This document shows positions 56,381-64,000 of a stretch of DNA of 64,000 nt, piece by piece. The position numbers and the translations under genes were made by a program. The notes below the pieces were generated by a model that ran no database searches, was not told the origin of the DNA, and saw only the letters and a program-made list of their open reading frames with translations. Source of the stretch: DASVDE01 sp036381235 (lineage in GTDB: Bacteria; Actinomycetota; Thermoleophilia; Solirubrobacterales; 70-9); contig DASVDE010000017.1 of the NCBI GenBank assembly GCA_036381235.1, positions 1 through 64,000 on the forward strand. Direction: 5' to 3'. The stretch's first letter is position 1; each line of letters begins with the position of its first letter.

Positions 56381-56676
56381 ACATCGAGTGGTACGTCGTC
56401 CTCTCCTCGCTGCTGTTCGCGATCGGCGCGACCGGGATCCTCATCCGGCGCAGCCCGATCGTGATCCTGCTCTGCCTGGAGCTGATGCTGAACGCCGGCA
56501 ACCTCGCCCTGGTCGCCTTCAGCCGCATGGTCGGCAACCAGGAGGGGCAGGTCTTCGCCCTGATCGTGATGGTCGTCGCCGCCTGCGAGGTCGTCGTCGG
56601 CCTCGGGCTGATCGTCGCGATCTTCCGCCGCAAGCTGCCGCTCGACGTCGATGAGCTGAGGGAGCTGCGGGGATGA
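56377..56676 (+). CDS. nuoK: NADH-quinone oxidoreductase subunit K
   Basis: Small antiporter-like (MrpC-type) membrane subunit, 99 residues with three helices. Seen: LLFAIGATGILIRRSPIVILLCLELMLNAGNLALVAFSR, with the conserved glutamates of TM2 and TM3 (CLELML, ACEVVVGL) needed for proton transfer. ATG overlaps nuoJ; stop overlaps nuoL by ATGA. Confidence 0.95.
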   Translation: MNIEWYVVLSSLLFAIGATGILIRRSPIVILLCLELMLNAGNLALVAFSRMVGNQEGQVFALIVMVVAACEVVVGLGLIVAIFRRKLPLDVDELRELRG

Positions 56677-58682
56677 GCGCCACCTCCTGGACTTGGCTGG
56701 TCCTGCTCTTCCCGCTGGCCGGATCGATCCTGATCTCGCTCGGCTTCCGCTCGATCCCGGCGCGGGTCGCCGGTGTCATCGGCACCGGCGCGATCGCCCT
56801 TGCCTTCGCCTGCGCGGTCGCCGCGCTCGTCAACCTGCTCGGGCAGGAGCCGGACGCTCGCCACCACGCCTCCTCGCTGTGGGACTACGCCAGCGCCGCC
56901 GGCCTCGACATCAAGCTCGGCATCTACGTCGACCAGCTCTCCGCCTTCATGATGCTGGTCGTCACCGGGGTCTCGACCCTGATCCACCTCTACTCGTTCG
57001 GCTACATGCGCTCGGACGAGGGCTACCACCGCTTCTTCAGCTACCTCAACTTCTTCGTCTTCTCGATGCTGCTGCTGGTTCTCGCCGGCAACTTCGTGCT
57101 GCTGACCGTCGGCTGGGCCTTCGTCGGCTTCGCCTCCTACGCGCTGATCAGCTTCTGGTACCGGCGCACCACCGCGACCGAGGCGGGGATGAAGGCCTTC
57201 GTGATCAACGTGGTCGGCGACATCGGCCTCGTCCTCGCCGCCTTCCTGATCTTCCGCGAGATCGGCAGCTTCGACTACGGCACGGTGTTCGCCAAGGCGC
57301 CCGAGGTCTTCCAGAGCGGCGAGTGGACGGTCACCGCGATCTGCCTGCTGCTGTTGGTCGGCGCCTTCGCCAAGTCGGCGCAGATCCCGTTCCACACCTG
57401 GCTGCCCGATGCGATGGAGGGCCCGACCCCGGTCTCCTCGCTGATCCACGCGGCGACGATGGTGACAGCCGGCGTCTACCTGATCGCCCGCACCCACGTC
57501 CTCTTCTACCTGGCGCCGACCGCCGCCGACATCGCCGCCTTCGGCGGCCTGGCGACGCTGCTCGTCGCCGGCACGATCGCGCTCGCCCAGACCGACCTGA
57601 AGCGCGTCATCGCCTACTCGACGATGAGCCAGATCGGCTACATGATCATGGGCGTCTCGATCGGCGCCTACTCGGCGGGGCTCTTCCACCTGATGACCCA
57701 CGCCTTCTTCAAGGCGCTTCTCTTCATGGCGGCCGGCTCGATCATCTCGGCGATGGCGAACCGACAGGACATCGACCGCATGAGCGGCTTCTGGAAGGCG
57801 ATGCGCTTCACCTCGCTGATGCTGCTGGTCGGCGGCCTGGCGCTCGCCGCCTTCCCGCTCACCTCCGGCTTCTTCTCCAAGGACTCGATCCTCGCCTACG
57901 CCGAGGCGCGGGGCGGCATGTACGCGTGGATGGCGATCGGCGGCTACGTCGGCGCCCTCCTCACCGCGCTCTACACCTTCCGGTTGATCTTCCGGGTGCT
58001 TCCCGGCAGACCCTGCGAGGAGGCGCAGCACCTGATCGACAGCGGCGAGCTGTACCACGGGCCACCGATCAACCCCGCTACCGAGGAGGAAGAGGACACC
58101 GACGTCGGCTTCCCCGGCGCCCACCACCACATTGCCGAGCAGTCCTGGCCGATGGCGGTGGCGATGGCGCTGCTCGGCTTCGGTGCCCTGTTCGCCGGGC
58201 TGATCCAGGTGCCGGGAGTCGACAACGTCCTCTTCGGCTTCCTCGAGCCCGCCTTCCTCGACTCGCCGCTGGCCGAGATCCACCCGAGCGTCGGCGCCGA
58301 GTGGCGCGGGCTGGCGATCGGCGCCGCGATCTCGCTGATCGGCATCTTCGCCGCTTGGGTGCTTTGGGTGTCACGGCCACAGCTGCCGGCCCTGTTCCGC
58401 GAGCGCCTGCGCCCCGTCTATCTGCTCTGCCTGAACAAGTGGTACTTCGACGAGGCGATCGATTTCCTCGTCGTGCGTCCGGCGCTGGCGATCGGCCGCT
58501 TCGCCAACAGCACCTTCGAGCGGATCGTCGTCGATGGCCTCATCACCGGCACCGAGGACACGGTCGGCGGCGCCGGCAGGCTCGTCCGCGTCGTGCAGAG
58601 CGGCTTCGTCCGCAGCTACGCGCTGCTCCTCCTCGCCGGCTTCGCCGGCCTCGCCCTCTACTTCCTGATCGTGAGCAGCTGA
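56673..58682 (+). CDS. nuoL: NADH-quinone oxidoreductase subunit L
   Basis: Distal antiporter-like proton-pumping subunit. The 669-residue protein has the N-terminal block FMMLVVTGVSTLIHLYSFGYMRSDEGYHRFFSYLNFFVFSM, the core PFHTWLPDAMEGPTPVSSLIHAATMVTAGVYL with the key lysine/histidine helix region, and LKRVIAYSTMSQIGYM. A C-terminal extension supplies the lateral helix and last TM. A histidine-rich loop (AHHHIAEQSW) occurs near residue 490. Overlaps nuoK and shares one base with nuoM. Confidence 0.96.
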   Translation: MSATSWTWLVLLFPLAGSILISLGFRSIPARVAGVIGTGAIALAFACAVAALVNLLGQEPDARHHASSLWDYASAAGLDIKLGIYVDQLSAFMMLVVTGVSTLIHLYSFGYMRSDEGYHRFFSYLNFFVFSMLLLVLAGNFVLLTVGWAFVGFASYALISFWYRRTTATEAGMKAFVINVVGDIGLVLAAFLIFREIGSFDYGTVFAKAPEVFQSGEWTVTAICLLLLVGAFAKSAQIPFHTWLPDAMEGPTPVSSLIHAATMVTAGVYLIARTHVLFYLAPTAADIAAFGGLATLLVAGTIALAQTDLKRVIAYSTMSQIGYMIMGVSIGAYSAGLFHLMTHAFFKALLFMAAGSIISAMANRQDIDRMSGFWKAMRFTSLMLLVGGLALAAFPLTSGFFSKDSILAYAEARGGMYAWMAIGGYVGALLTALYTFRLIFRVLPGRPCEEAQHLIDSGELYHGPPINPATEEEEDTDVGFPGAHHHIAEQSWPMAVAMALLGFGALFAGLIQVPGVDNVLFGFLEPAFLDSPLAEIHPSVGAEWRGLAIGAAISLIGIFAAWVLWVSRPQLPALFRERLRPVYLLCLNKWYFDEAIDFLVVRPALAIGRFANSTFERIVVDGLITGTEDTVGGAGRLVRVVQSGFVRSYALLLLAGFAGLALYFLIVSS

Positions 58683-60247
58683 TGACCAACTCGTTGCTCT
58701 GGACACCGCTGCTGTTCGGGGTCATCGGCCTCTTCCTGCCGCGCCGGGCGGCGGGCTGGTGGGCGGTGCTGGGCACCGTCGTCACCCTGGGCCTGGCGAT
58801 CGCCCTGCTCGCCGGCTTCGACTCGGGCGCCGCCGGCCTGCAGGACACCGTCGACGTCGAGTGGATCCCAGGGCTGGGCGTCGACTACAGCCTTGGTATC
58901 GACGGGCTCAACCTCTTCCTCATCCTGCTGACCGCGCTGGTGTGGACCGGGGGGACCGCCTTCGCCGCCTTCCGCGAGCAGGAGCGTCCCCACCTCTTCT
59001 TCCTGATGATGCTGCTGGGCGAAACGGCGACGCTGGGCGCCTTCCTGGCGCAGGACCTACTGCTCTTCGTCCTCTTCTTCGACCTGATGCTGGTCCCGTT
59101 CTACTTCCTCTTCGGCGCCTGGGGGAGCGATCGCGAGGGCGGGCCGACCGCCTCGGCGGCGACCCTGAAGATGATCGTCTACACGCTGATCGGCTCGCTG
59201 CTGATGCTCGTCGCGGCGATTGCCACCGCGGTGATCTCCGCCGACGGCGGGCACCTCACCTTCTCGATCGCCGCCCTGGGGGAACAGGGCCTGGGCGAAG
59301 GCAGCCAGCGCTGGATCTTCTGGTTCTTCGCAGCGGCCTTCCTGGTCAAGATGCCCGCCTTCCTCCTGCACGGCTGGATGCCCGACGCCTACCGCGCGGC
59401 CCCGCTGCCGGCGCTGGCTGTCTTCTCCGGGGTGCTGGCAAAGGTCGGCGCCTACGGCTTCCTGCGCGTGGTGCTGCCGCTCTTCCCCGACGCGACGATC
59501 CAGTTCCAGGAGGTGGTGCTGGTGATCGCGCTGGCCTCGATCCTCTATGGCTCTGTGATGGCCTTCACCCAGACCAACGTGCGCCTGGTCGCCGGCTACT
59601 CCTCGGTGGCCCAGCTCGGCTTCATCACCGCCGGGATCTTCGCCCTGCGCGCCGACGGGGCCGACGGGGCAATCCTGCAGATGGTCAACCACGGCCTGGT
59701 GGTGGCGCCGCTATTCGTGATCGTCGCGATCCTCGCCGAGCGATCCGGCACGGAAGATCTGCGCGAGATGGGCGGCATGGCGATGCGCGCCCCGGTATTG
59801 GCGGCGCTGTTCCTGATCGTCACCCTGGCGACCCTGGCGATGCCGGGCTCGGCCAACTTCATCGGCGAGTTCTACATCCTCAACAGCCTCTTCGATTCGA
59901 AGATCGTCTTCGCCTGCGTCGCGATCAGCGGCGTCGCGATGTCAGCCTATTACGCCCTGCGCCTCTACCAGCGCACGATGCACAACCGCAAGCCGGAGGG
60001 AATCGAGTCGCGAGAGATCGGCTGGCGCGACGGCGTCGTCCTCGCCCCGCTGGTGCTCTGCATCCTCGGATTGGCCCTGTATCCGCAGCTGATCCTGAAG
60101 CGCACCGACGCCTCGGTGCAGCGGAACGTCGCCGGCTTGAGCGACACAACGGATGCAGAGTTGGCCCGGCAGCGCGGACGCGGAAGCGAGGGCCAGTCCA
60201 TATCTGTTTCTTCTGGCCCGAGCGAGAGCAGAGCAGCTGCCGGTTGA
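58682..60247 (+). CDS. nuoM: NADH-quinone oxidoreductase subunit M
   Basis: Second antiporter-like pumping subunit, 521 residues, 14 helices. Seen: YSLGIDGLNLFLILLTALV, FFDLMLVPFYFLFGAWG, FLVKMPAFLLHGWMPDAYRAAPLPALAVFSGVLAKVGAYGFLR and SSVAQLGFITAGIFA. The last 25 residues (RQRGRGSEGQ...SRAAAG) are low in complexity and contain a hairpin with the same loop as one in nuoI. ATG 58682 shares one base with the nuoL stop. nuoN begins four bases after its stop. Confidence 0.95.
   Translation: MTNSLLWTPLLFGVIGLFLPRRAAGWWAVLGTVVTLGLAIALLAGFDSGAAGLQDTVDVEWIPGLGVDYSLGIDGLNLFLILLTALVWTGGTAFAAFREQERPHLFFLMMLLGETATLGAFLAQDLLLFVLFFDLMLVPFYFLFGAWGSDREGGPTASAATLKMIVYTLIGSLLMLVAAIATAVISADGGHLTFSIAALGEQGLGEGSQRWIFWFFAAAFLVKMPAFLLHGWMPDAYRAAPLPALAVFSGVLAKVGAYGFLRVVLPLFPDATIQFQEVVLVIALASILYGSVMAFTQTNVRLVAGYSSVAQLGFITAGIFALRADGADGAILQMVNHGLVVAPLFVIVAILAERSGTEDLREMGGMAMRAPVLAALFLIVTLATLAMPGSANFIGEFYILNSLFDSKIVFACVAISGVAMSAYYALRLYQRTMHNRKPEGIESREIGWRDGVVLAPLVLCILGLALYPQLILKRTDASVQRNVAGLSDTTDAELARQRGRGSEGQSISVSSGPSESRAAAG
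60190..60219. repeat. Palindromic element, TCCATATCTG-loop class, copy 2 (inside nuoM tail)
   Basis: GGGCCAG (60190-60196) and CTGGCCC (60213-60219) pair around the 16-base loop TCCATATCTGTTTCTT. The loop has the same length and first ten bases as the nuoI element at 54937, while the arms differ. It encodes residues about 503-513 of NuoM, just before the stop. Confidence 0.65.
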
Positions 60248-60251
60248 TTCC

Positions 60252-61760
60252 GTGAACTTCCACGCCCCCCACATCGACTACGCCGCGCTCTCGCCGGTGA
60301 TCGCGCTCACCGTCGGACTCTGCATCGTGCTGATGACCGCGGTCTCCAAGCCGCTGCGACGCACGGCGCCGGCGCTGACCCTCCTCGCCCTGGCGACTAC
60401 GGCCGGGCTGCTGATCTGGCAGTGGGATGAGGAGACCGACCTCATCTCCGGCGCGCTGCGGCTCGACGGCCTGGCGATCGCGATCTCGTTGATCGCGATC
60501 CTCACCGCCGCTTTCGCTGTGCTGCTCTCGACCCGCGAGCCGGCCGTCGAGGAGGCCGGCTCGGGCGAGTACCACGCGCTGCTGCTCGGCTCGGTGCTCG
60601 GCATGGTGCTGCTCGCCCAGGCCCAGAACCTGGTCAGCTTCTTCGTCGCGATCGAGACCCTCTCGATCCCGCTCTACATCCTCTGCGCCACAAACCTGCG
60701 CCATGAGCGTTCGCTCGAGTCGGGCCTCAAGTACCTGATCGTCGGCTCGCTCGGCTCGGCGACGCTGCTCTACGGGATGGCCCTGATCTACGGTGGCTCG
60801 GGCTCGACCGACTTCGCCGGTATCGCCGCCGGAATCGGCAAGGAGAGCGTGCTCGGCGACCCGCTCGTCCTGGTCGGGATCGGGATGGCCGCGGTCGGCC
60901 TCGCTTTCAAGACCTCGATCGCCCCCTTCCACCAGTGGACGCCGGACGTCTACCAGGGCGCCCCCACCCCGATCACCTCGTTCATGGCGGTGGCGACCAA
61001 GGCGGCTGCCTTCGCCGTGTTCGTCCGCTTCTTCGACGTGGCGCTGGCGCCGGAGTCGGGCGACTGGCAGGCGCCGCTCGCGGTGCTGGCGGCGATCTCG
61101 ATAGTCGTCGGCAACGTCGGCGCCCTGCGTCAGAGCTCGCTGAAGCGGATGCTCGGCTACTCCGGCATCGCCCAGGCCGGCTACATCCTCGGCGGCCTGG
61201 TCGTCGCCTCGGAGGCCGGCGTCAACGCCCTCGTCTTCTACCTCGCCGCATACGCCTTCATGAACCTCGCCGCCTTCGCCGTCGTCGTCGCCCGTGAGCG
61301 CGAGACCTCCTACGGCGATGAGATCGGCGCCGTCCAAGGGCTCGGCGCCGAGCGGCCGCTGCTCGCCTGGCCGCTGACGATCTCGATGCTCGGCCTCGCG
61401 GGGCTGCCGGCGACGGCGGGTTTCATCGGCAAGCTCTACCTGATCGAGGCGCTGGTCGCCGGCGACTACACCTGGCTCGCGGTCTTCATCGCGGTCGGCA
61501 CGATGATCTCCCTCGCCTACTACCTGCCAGTCGTGGCGGCGATGTGGATGCGCCCGGGTGGCGAAGCCGCGGAGACCGCGACCCCAACGCCTGCGATCGC
61601 CGGCGCCTCTCCGGAAGCCGACCCGATCGACCCCGAGGCGGGCCGCCGCGTCTACCTCGTAGCTCCGGCCCTGCTCGCCGCCGCCGCGGTCGTCTTCTTC
61701 GGGATCATTCCCCAGCCGTTGGTCGAATTCGCCCAACACGCCGGGTCCTCCCTCTTCTAG
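60252..61760 (+). CDS. nuoN: NADH-quinone oxidoreductase subunit N
   Basis: Third antiporter-like pumping subunit, last gene of the operon, 502 residues and 14 helices. Seen: FFVAIETLSIPLYILCATN, FKTSIAPFHQWTPDVYQGAPTPITSFMAVATKAAAFAVFVRFF with the key lysines, and SSLKRMLGYSGIAQAGYILGG. GTG 60252 (MNFHAPHIDYAALSP) is chosen; the open frame extends into nuoM but without family features. A proline/alanine-rich loop sits near residue 440. Confidence 0.94.
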   Translation: MNFHAPHIDYAALSPVIALTVGLCIVLMTAVSKPLRRTAPALTLLALATTAGLLIWQWDEETDLISGALRLDGLAIAISLIAILTAAFAVLLSTREPAVEEAGSGEYHALLLGSVLGMVLLAQAQNLVSFFVAIETLSIPLYILCATNLRHERSLESGLKYLIVGSLGSATLLYGMALIYGGSGSTDFAGIAAGIGKESVLGDPLVLVGIGMAAVGLAFKTSIAPFHQWTPDVYQGAPTPITSFMAVATKAAAFAVFVRFFDVALAPESGDWQAPLAVLAAISIVVGNVGALRQSSLKRMLGYSGIAQAGYILGGLVVASEAGVNALVFYLAAYAFMNLAAFAVVVARERETSYGDEIGAVQGLGAERPLLAWPLTISMLGLAGLPATAGFIGKLYLIEALVAGDYTWLAVFIAVGTMISLAYYLPVVAAMWMRPGGEAAETATPTPAIAGASPEADPIDPEAGRRVYLVAPALLAAAAVVFFGIIPQPLVEFAQHAGSSLF

Positions 61761-61868
61761 GCCATAGGGGTCCTGCTCACAACCGCGGCGATCGTCGGCG
61801 CCGTCGCCGTCGGCGTCTGGTCCGAGCACCGCTGGCCGCAGGGGGCCGCGCGCGCGGCGCGGCGCTCC

Positions 61869-62687
61869 ATGGTGCTGCTGCTCTACGTCCTGCTGCCGCC
61901 GGTGATCTTCTTCAACATCGCCGCCAGCTCGATCGACCCCAGCCATGGGCTCGGTCTGGCGCTGGGCATCGTCGCCTCCTCGCTCGGCGCCCTGCTCGCC
62001 TGGTGGATTGCGAGCCGCGTGCTGCGGCTTCCTCGCTTCCAGGTCGGCGCGGTGGTCTGCTGCGTGCTCAGCGTCAACACCGGCTATCTCGGCTACCCGC
62101 TGACCGTCGCCCTGCTCGGCCGCGACCAGCTCTCCACCGCCGTCCTCTACGACGTCCTGGTCACGGGACCGTGCCTGCTGCTGGGCGCCTTCGCCGTCGG
62201 CGCGGCTTTCGGGACCAAGGCGGGCGAGAGCCCACGGCAGCGCGTCCGCGCCTTCTTCACCCGCAACCCACCGCTATACGCCGCGATCGCCGGCCTACTG
62301 GCGCCGAAGGCGCTGGCGCCCGACCTCATGGTCGACTTCTCGCAGGCGCTGATCGTCGCGATCCTGCCGATCGGCTTCTTTGCCGTCGGCGCCACCCTGG
62401 CCGAGAACGCCGAGCATGGCGAGCTGCCGATGCCGCCGCCCCTGAGCCGCCCGGTGGCGCTGGCCGTCGCCACCCGCCTCGCCGTCGTCCCCGCCCTGCT
62501 GATGCTCCTCGCAGCGCCCCTCATCGACCTCCCCGCCGCCTACCGCCTGCTCTCGGCGATGCCCTCCGGCATCAACTCCCTGGTCATCGCCCACGCCTAC
62601 GGACTTGATATGGAGATCACCGCCGAATCGGTCACCTGGTCGACGGGAATAGTCGTCGCCGCGGCCCTTGCGTCGCTCTTGATCTGA
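61869..62687 (+). CDS. AEC-family (auxin efflux carrier-like) transporter; true start probably upstream
   Basis: A membrane carrier of the AEC family. From ATG 61869 it has 272 residues and eight to nine helices, with VLLLYVLLPPVIFFNIAASS, CVLSVNTGYLGYPLTVALLG and LPAAYRLLSAMPSGINSLVIAHAYGLD. The frame is open back to the nuoN stop and encodes GVLLTTAAIVGAVAVGVWSE just upstream, which looks like the missing first helix, but contains no ATG, GTG or TTG; CTG 61773 or ATA 61764 are the only options. Substrate unknown; family members export organic anions or amino acids. Confidence 0.8.
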   Translation: MVLLLYVLLPPVIFFNIAASSIDPSHGLGLALGIVASSLGALLAWWIASRVLRLPRFQVGAVVCCVLSVNTGYLGYPLTVALLGRDQLSTAVLYDVLVTGPCLLLGAFAVGAAFGTKAGESPRQRVRAFFTRNPPLYAAIAGLLAPKALAPDLMVDFSQALIVAILPIGFFAVGATLAENAEHGELPMPPPLSRPVALAVATRLAVVPALLMLLAAPLIDLPAAYRLLSAMPSGINSLVIAHAYGLDMEITAESVTWSTGIVVAAALASLLI

Positions 62688-62723
62688 GCGGATGCCGCGC
62701 GGCGACGACTCACCCGCGCCCAG

Positions 62724-63203
62724 TTATTTCAGCTTGCCTTTCAACGCGACATCCTCGAACGTCTCGGTGCAGCCGGTTATGTGGATCGCGGTCGTTCCCG
62801 AGACCTTCGTCGCCAGGCCGTTAGCCGATTTCGTCACCTTGATTTTGTGATCGCCGGTGAACTGACCCGGGGCACCGATGGGCTTCACGCACACGTATGG
62901 CTCCGGGCCCTCGGTGCCCTTGTAGACGCCGGGCGCGGTCTTGTGCAGAGTCGACTTGACGTTCCTACCGCCCGATTTCCGGATCAGCCCGACCTTGGAG
63001 CAGGCGCCCGATTTGCAGGTGGACTTGAACACGTACACATCCGTCGTATCCGTCCCCACCGGGATGCCGATGTCGTTGTCCTGAATCGTCGCGGTCACGT
63101 TGAACGAGCCGTTGAGCCGAGCCCCGCCGGCCGCCTGTACCGCGGCCGCGATTGCCAGCAGCAACAGCGCGGCTGCAGCGGCCGTAGTGATCAGCTTTCG
63201 CAT
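62724..63203 (-). CDS. Secreted hypothetical protein
   Basis: A 159-residue exported protein. ATG 63203 gives a signal peptide (MRKLITTAAAAALLLLAIAAAVQA) followed by a beta-rich domain starting LNGSFNVTATIQDNDIGIPVG. Four or more cysteines (STCKSGACSK, PYVCVKP, ITGCTETF) suggest disulfides outside the cell. It has no known family that I can name and no enzyme motif. The region upstream of its start is a large inverted repeat shared with the divergent VOC gene. Confidence 0.65.
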   Translation of the reverse strand: MRKLITTAAAAALLLLAIAAAVQAAGGARLNGSFNVTATIQDNDIGIPVGTDTTDVYVFKSTCKSGACSKVGLIRKSGGRNVKSTLHKTAPGVYKGTEGPEPYVCVKPIGAPGQFTGDHKIKVTKSANGLATKVSGTTAIHITGCTETFEDVALKGKLK

Positions 63204-63230
63204 CGTGATGCCCCTCCTCGTCGCCCGGAA

Positions 63231-63321
63231 ATTAAGAGCGCCGGCATTCCAAGAGGCATGCTGCGCCCGCGACGCCGATACTAGCCGCACCAATGCCCCC
63301 GGCCATGGCATCGCTCTTAAT
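63231..63321. repeat. Inverted-repeat region between divergent secreted-protein and VOC genes
   Basis: ATTAAGAGCG (63231-63240) and CGCTCTTAAT (63312-63321) pair perfectly across 71 bases, with a further GCCGGCATT / AATGCCCCCGGC pairing inside. It spans the whole shared promoter region and ends eight bases before the VOC start. It may be an operator pair, a cruciform, or an inserted element. Confidence 0.5.
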
Positions 63322-63329
63322 CTGACCGG

Positions 63330-63683
63330 ATGCTCCACCACGTCTCGATCGAAGTAACGCCGGAGCGCGTCGAGGCCTGCGTCGCCTGCTGGGAGCTGCT
63401 CGGCTTCGAGCAAATCGAAGCGCCGGAGGCACTGGGCGGTTACGTCACCTGGCTGGAGAGGGAGGGAACACAGATCCACCTGATCCACACCGAATCCCCG
63501 ACCATCCCAGCCCTCGGCCACCCGGCCGTGGTCGTCGACGACTTCGAAGCCACCTTCGCCGCTCTCGAAGCCGCCGGCCACTCCCCAGAACGCCACCGCG
63601 AGCTATGGGGCGCACCCCGAGCTTTCATAACCACCCCCGCCGGCCATCGAGTCGAGCTGATGGCCTCTCCGCCAAATCCGTAA
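63330..63683 (+). CDS. VOC-superfamily (glyoxalase-like) protein
   Basis: A 117-residue single-unit vicinal-oxygen-chelate protein. Seen: LHHVSIEVTPERVEACVACWELLGFEQIE at the start and LGHPAVVVDDFEATFAALEAAGHSPE with FITTPAGHRVELMA at the end, giving the typical beta-alpha-beta-beta-beta repeats and metal-ligand positions (H, H, E). Such proteins are dioxygenases, isomerases or resistance proteins; no closer assignment is possible. ATG 63330. Confidence 0.85.
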   Translation: MLHHVSIEVTPERVEACVACWELLGFEQIEAPEALGGYVTWLEREGTQIHLIHTESPTIPALGHPAVVVDDFEATFAALEAAGHSPERHRELWGAPRAFITTPAGHRVELMASPPNP

Positions 63684-63700
63684 CCCCTCCCCAAGCTGAC

Positions 63701-64000
63701 TCAGTTGCTCTCCTGGGCAGCTTCACCGCGTGTTTCAAGAGAATCGAGACGGGATCGAATTTCCCGCAGTTCAGCAAGAATCAGGTCTTCTTTGGCCTCG
63801 GTCTCACGCTGCTGGTTGATAAATCGATCCGCGATAAACGCCGTGAGTAGGGCAACAAAGCCGATTCCGACCAACATGATGCTCATCGCAATGGCACGGC
63901 CCCCATCTGTACTTGGAAATATGTCGCCATAGCCGACTGTGGTCACGGTGGTTGTCGCCCACCAGACGCCGTCCCAAGTAGTTAATGCATTCCCATGGTT
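63701..64000 (-). CDS. Potassium channel pore-domain protein, partial (5' end outside window)
   Basis: The reverse frame is open to the window edge, giving about 99 C-terminal residues. It includes the pore helix WWATTTVTTVGYGDIFPST with the TVGYGD selectivity filter, an inner helix AIAMSIMLVGIGFVALLTAFIADRFI, and a C-terminal coiled coil (EDLILAELREIRSRLDSLE) that could form the tetramer. This matches two-helix or six-helix Ion_trans_2/Kv-like channels; the N-terminal half lies beyond base 64000. Confidence 0.88.
   Translation of the reverse strand, partial: NHGNALTTWDGVWWATTTVTTVGYGDIFPSTDGGRAIAMSIMLVGIGFVALLTAFIADRFINQQRETEAKEDLILAELREIRSRLDSLETRGEAAQESN

Noticed and set aside
56235..58283. 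682-residue minus-strand open frame opposite nuoL
   Set aside because: Strongly acidic/basic low-complexity mirror frame of nuoL with no recognisable domain; nuoL itself is unambiguous.
59925..61946. 673-residue minus-strand open frame opposite nuoM/nuoN
   Set aside because: Same type of mirror frame, aspartate/arginine/glycine rich, no motif, covering three real genes.

Overview
The window is a gene-dense, GC-rich stretch of bacterial chromosome with genes on both strands. Stop and start codons of adjacent genes often overlap (ATGA, GTGA, TGATG) and GTG or TTG starts are common. Gene content points to a high-GC actinobacterium, most likely class Thermoleophilia, order Solirubrobacterales: an archaeal-type topoisomerase I, a B12-dependent ribonucleotide reductase, a complete 14-subunit complex I, actinobacterial small zinc-ribbon, CAP and Excalibur proteins, and central sugar metabolism genes. 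The taxonomic placement is inference. No rRNA, tRNA, CRISPR array, phage gene or transposase gene was seen, and no gene-free gap exceeds about 200 bases.

Layout. 1-10.7 kb is sugar metabolism: tkt-tal-pgi run leftward straight into cydA (cytochrome bd oxidase, cut by the window edge), with rpiA divergent; pgl-gnd and divergent zwf complete the oxidative pentose phosphate branch. 10.8-12.2 kb holds an EfeU iron permease and an EfeO-like cupredoxin lipoprotein, each preceded by a similar TTAGG..CCTAA palindrome. 12.3-21.9 kb carries a secreted GH26-like protein, a PQQ-type propeller protein, SRPBCC and metallo-beta-lactamase-fold proteins, an MFS exporter, a phosphoesterase, a two-component system and a GT2/DUF2304 pair. 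21.9-25.9 kb is topA-tmk-holB. 26-35.5 kb has an epimerase, a siroheme enzyme, hemolysin III, nrdJ, P450, small secreted proteins and an esterase. 35.5-46.4 kb has a FtsX/MacB-type ABC exporter, HAD phosphatase, MFS, thioesterase, CAP protein, msrB, a cytochrome c-serS-response regulator operon, flavin reductase and small proteins. 46.5-61.8 kb is nuoA-N, interrupted only by one small antisense DUF4242 gene between nuoI and nuoJ. The right end has an AEC-type carrier, a secreted protein, a VOC protein and a partial potassium channel.

The most unusual signal is a set of palindromic elements. Four share a CACCCCAG-centred loop but have mostly different arms that still pair with each other; two are intergenic and two lie in frame inside nuoG. 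Two more hairpins share a 16-base loop beginning TCCATATCTG, in the N-terminal extension of nuoI and the C-terminal tail of nuoM. A third type has CCCCCTCC/GGAGGGGG arms, occurs twice in nuoG and encodes a recurring GTPSSL...AKRSEGEP peptide. A fourth sits in nuoC. They fall in poorly conserved linkers of complex I subunits and look like in-frame insertions comparable in principle to Rickettsia palindromic elements. A separate 167-bp intergenic element with 18-bp perfect terminal inverted repeats and a 40-bp perfect palindrome were also found. Motifs and pairing were read by eye; no searches or folding calculations were run.
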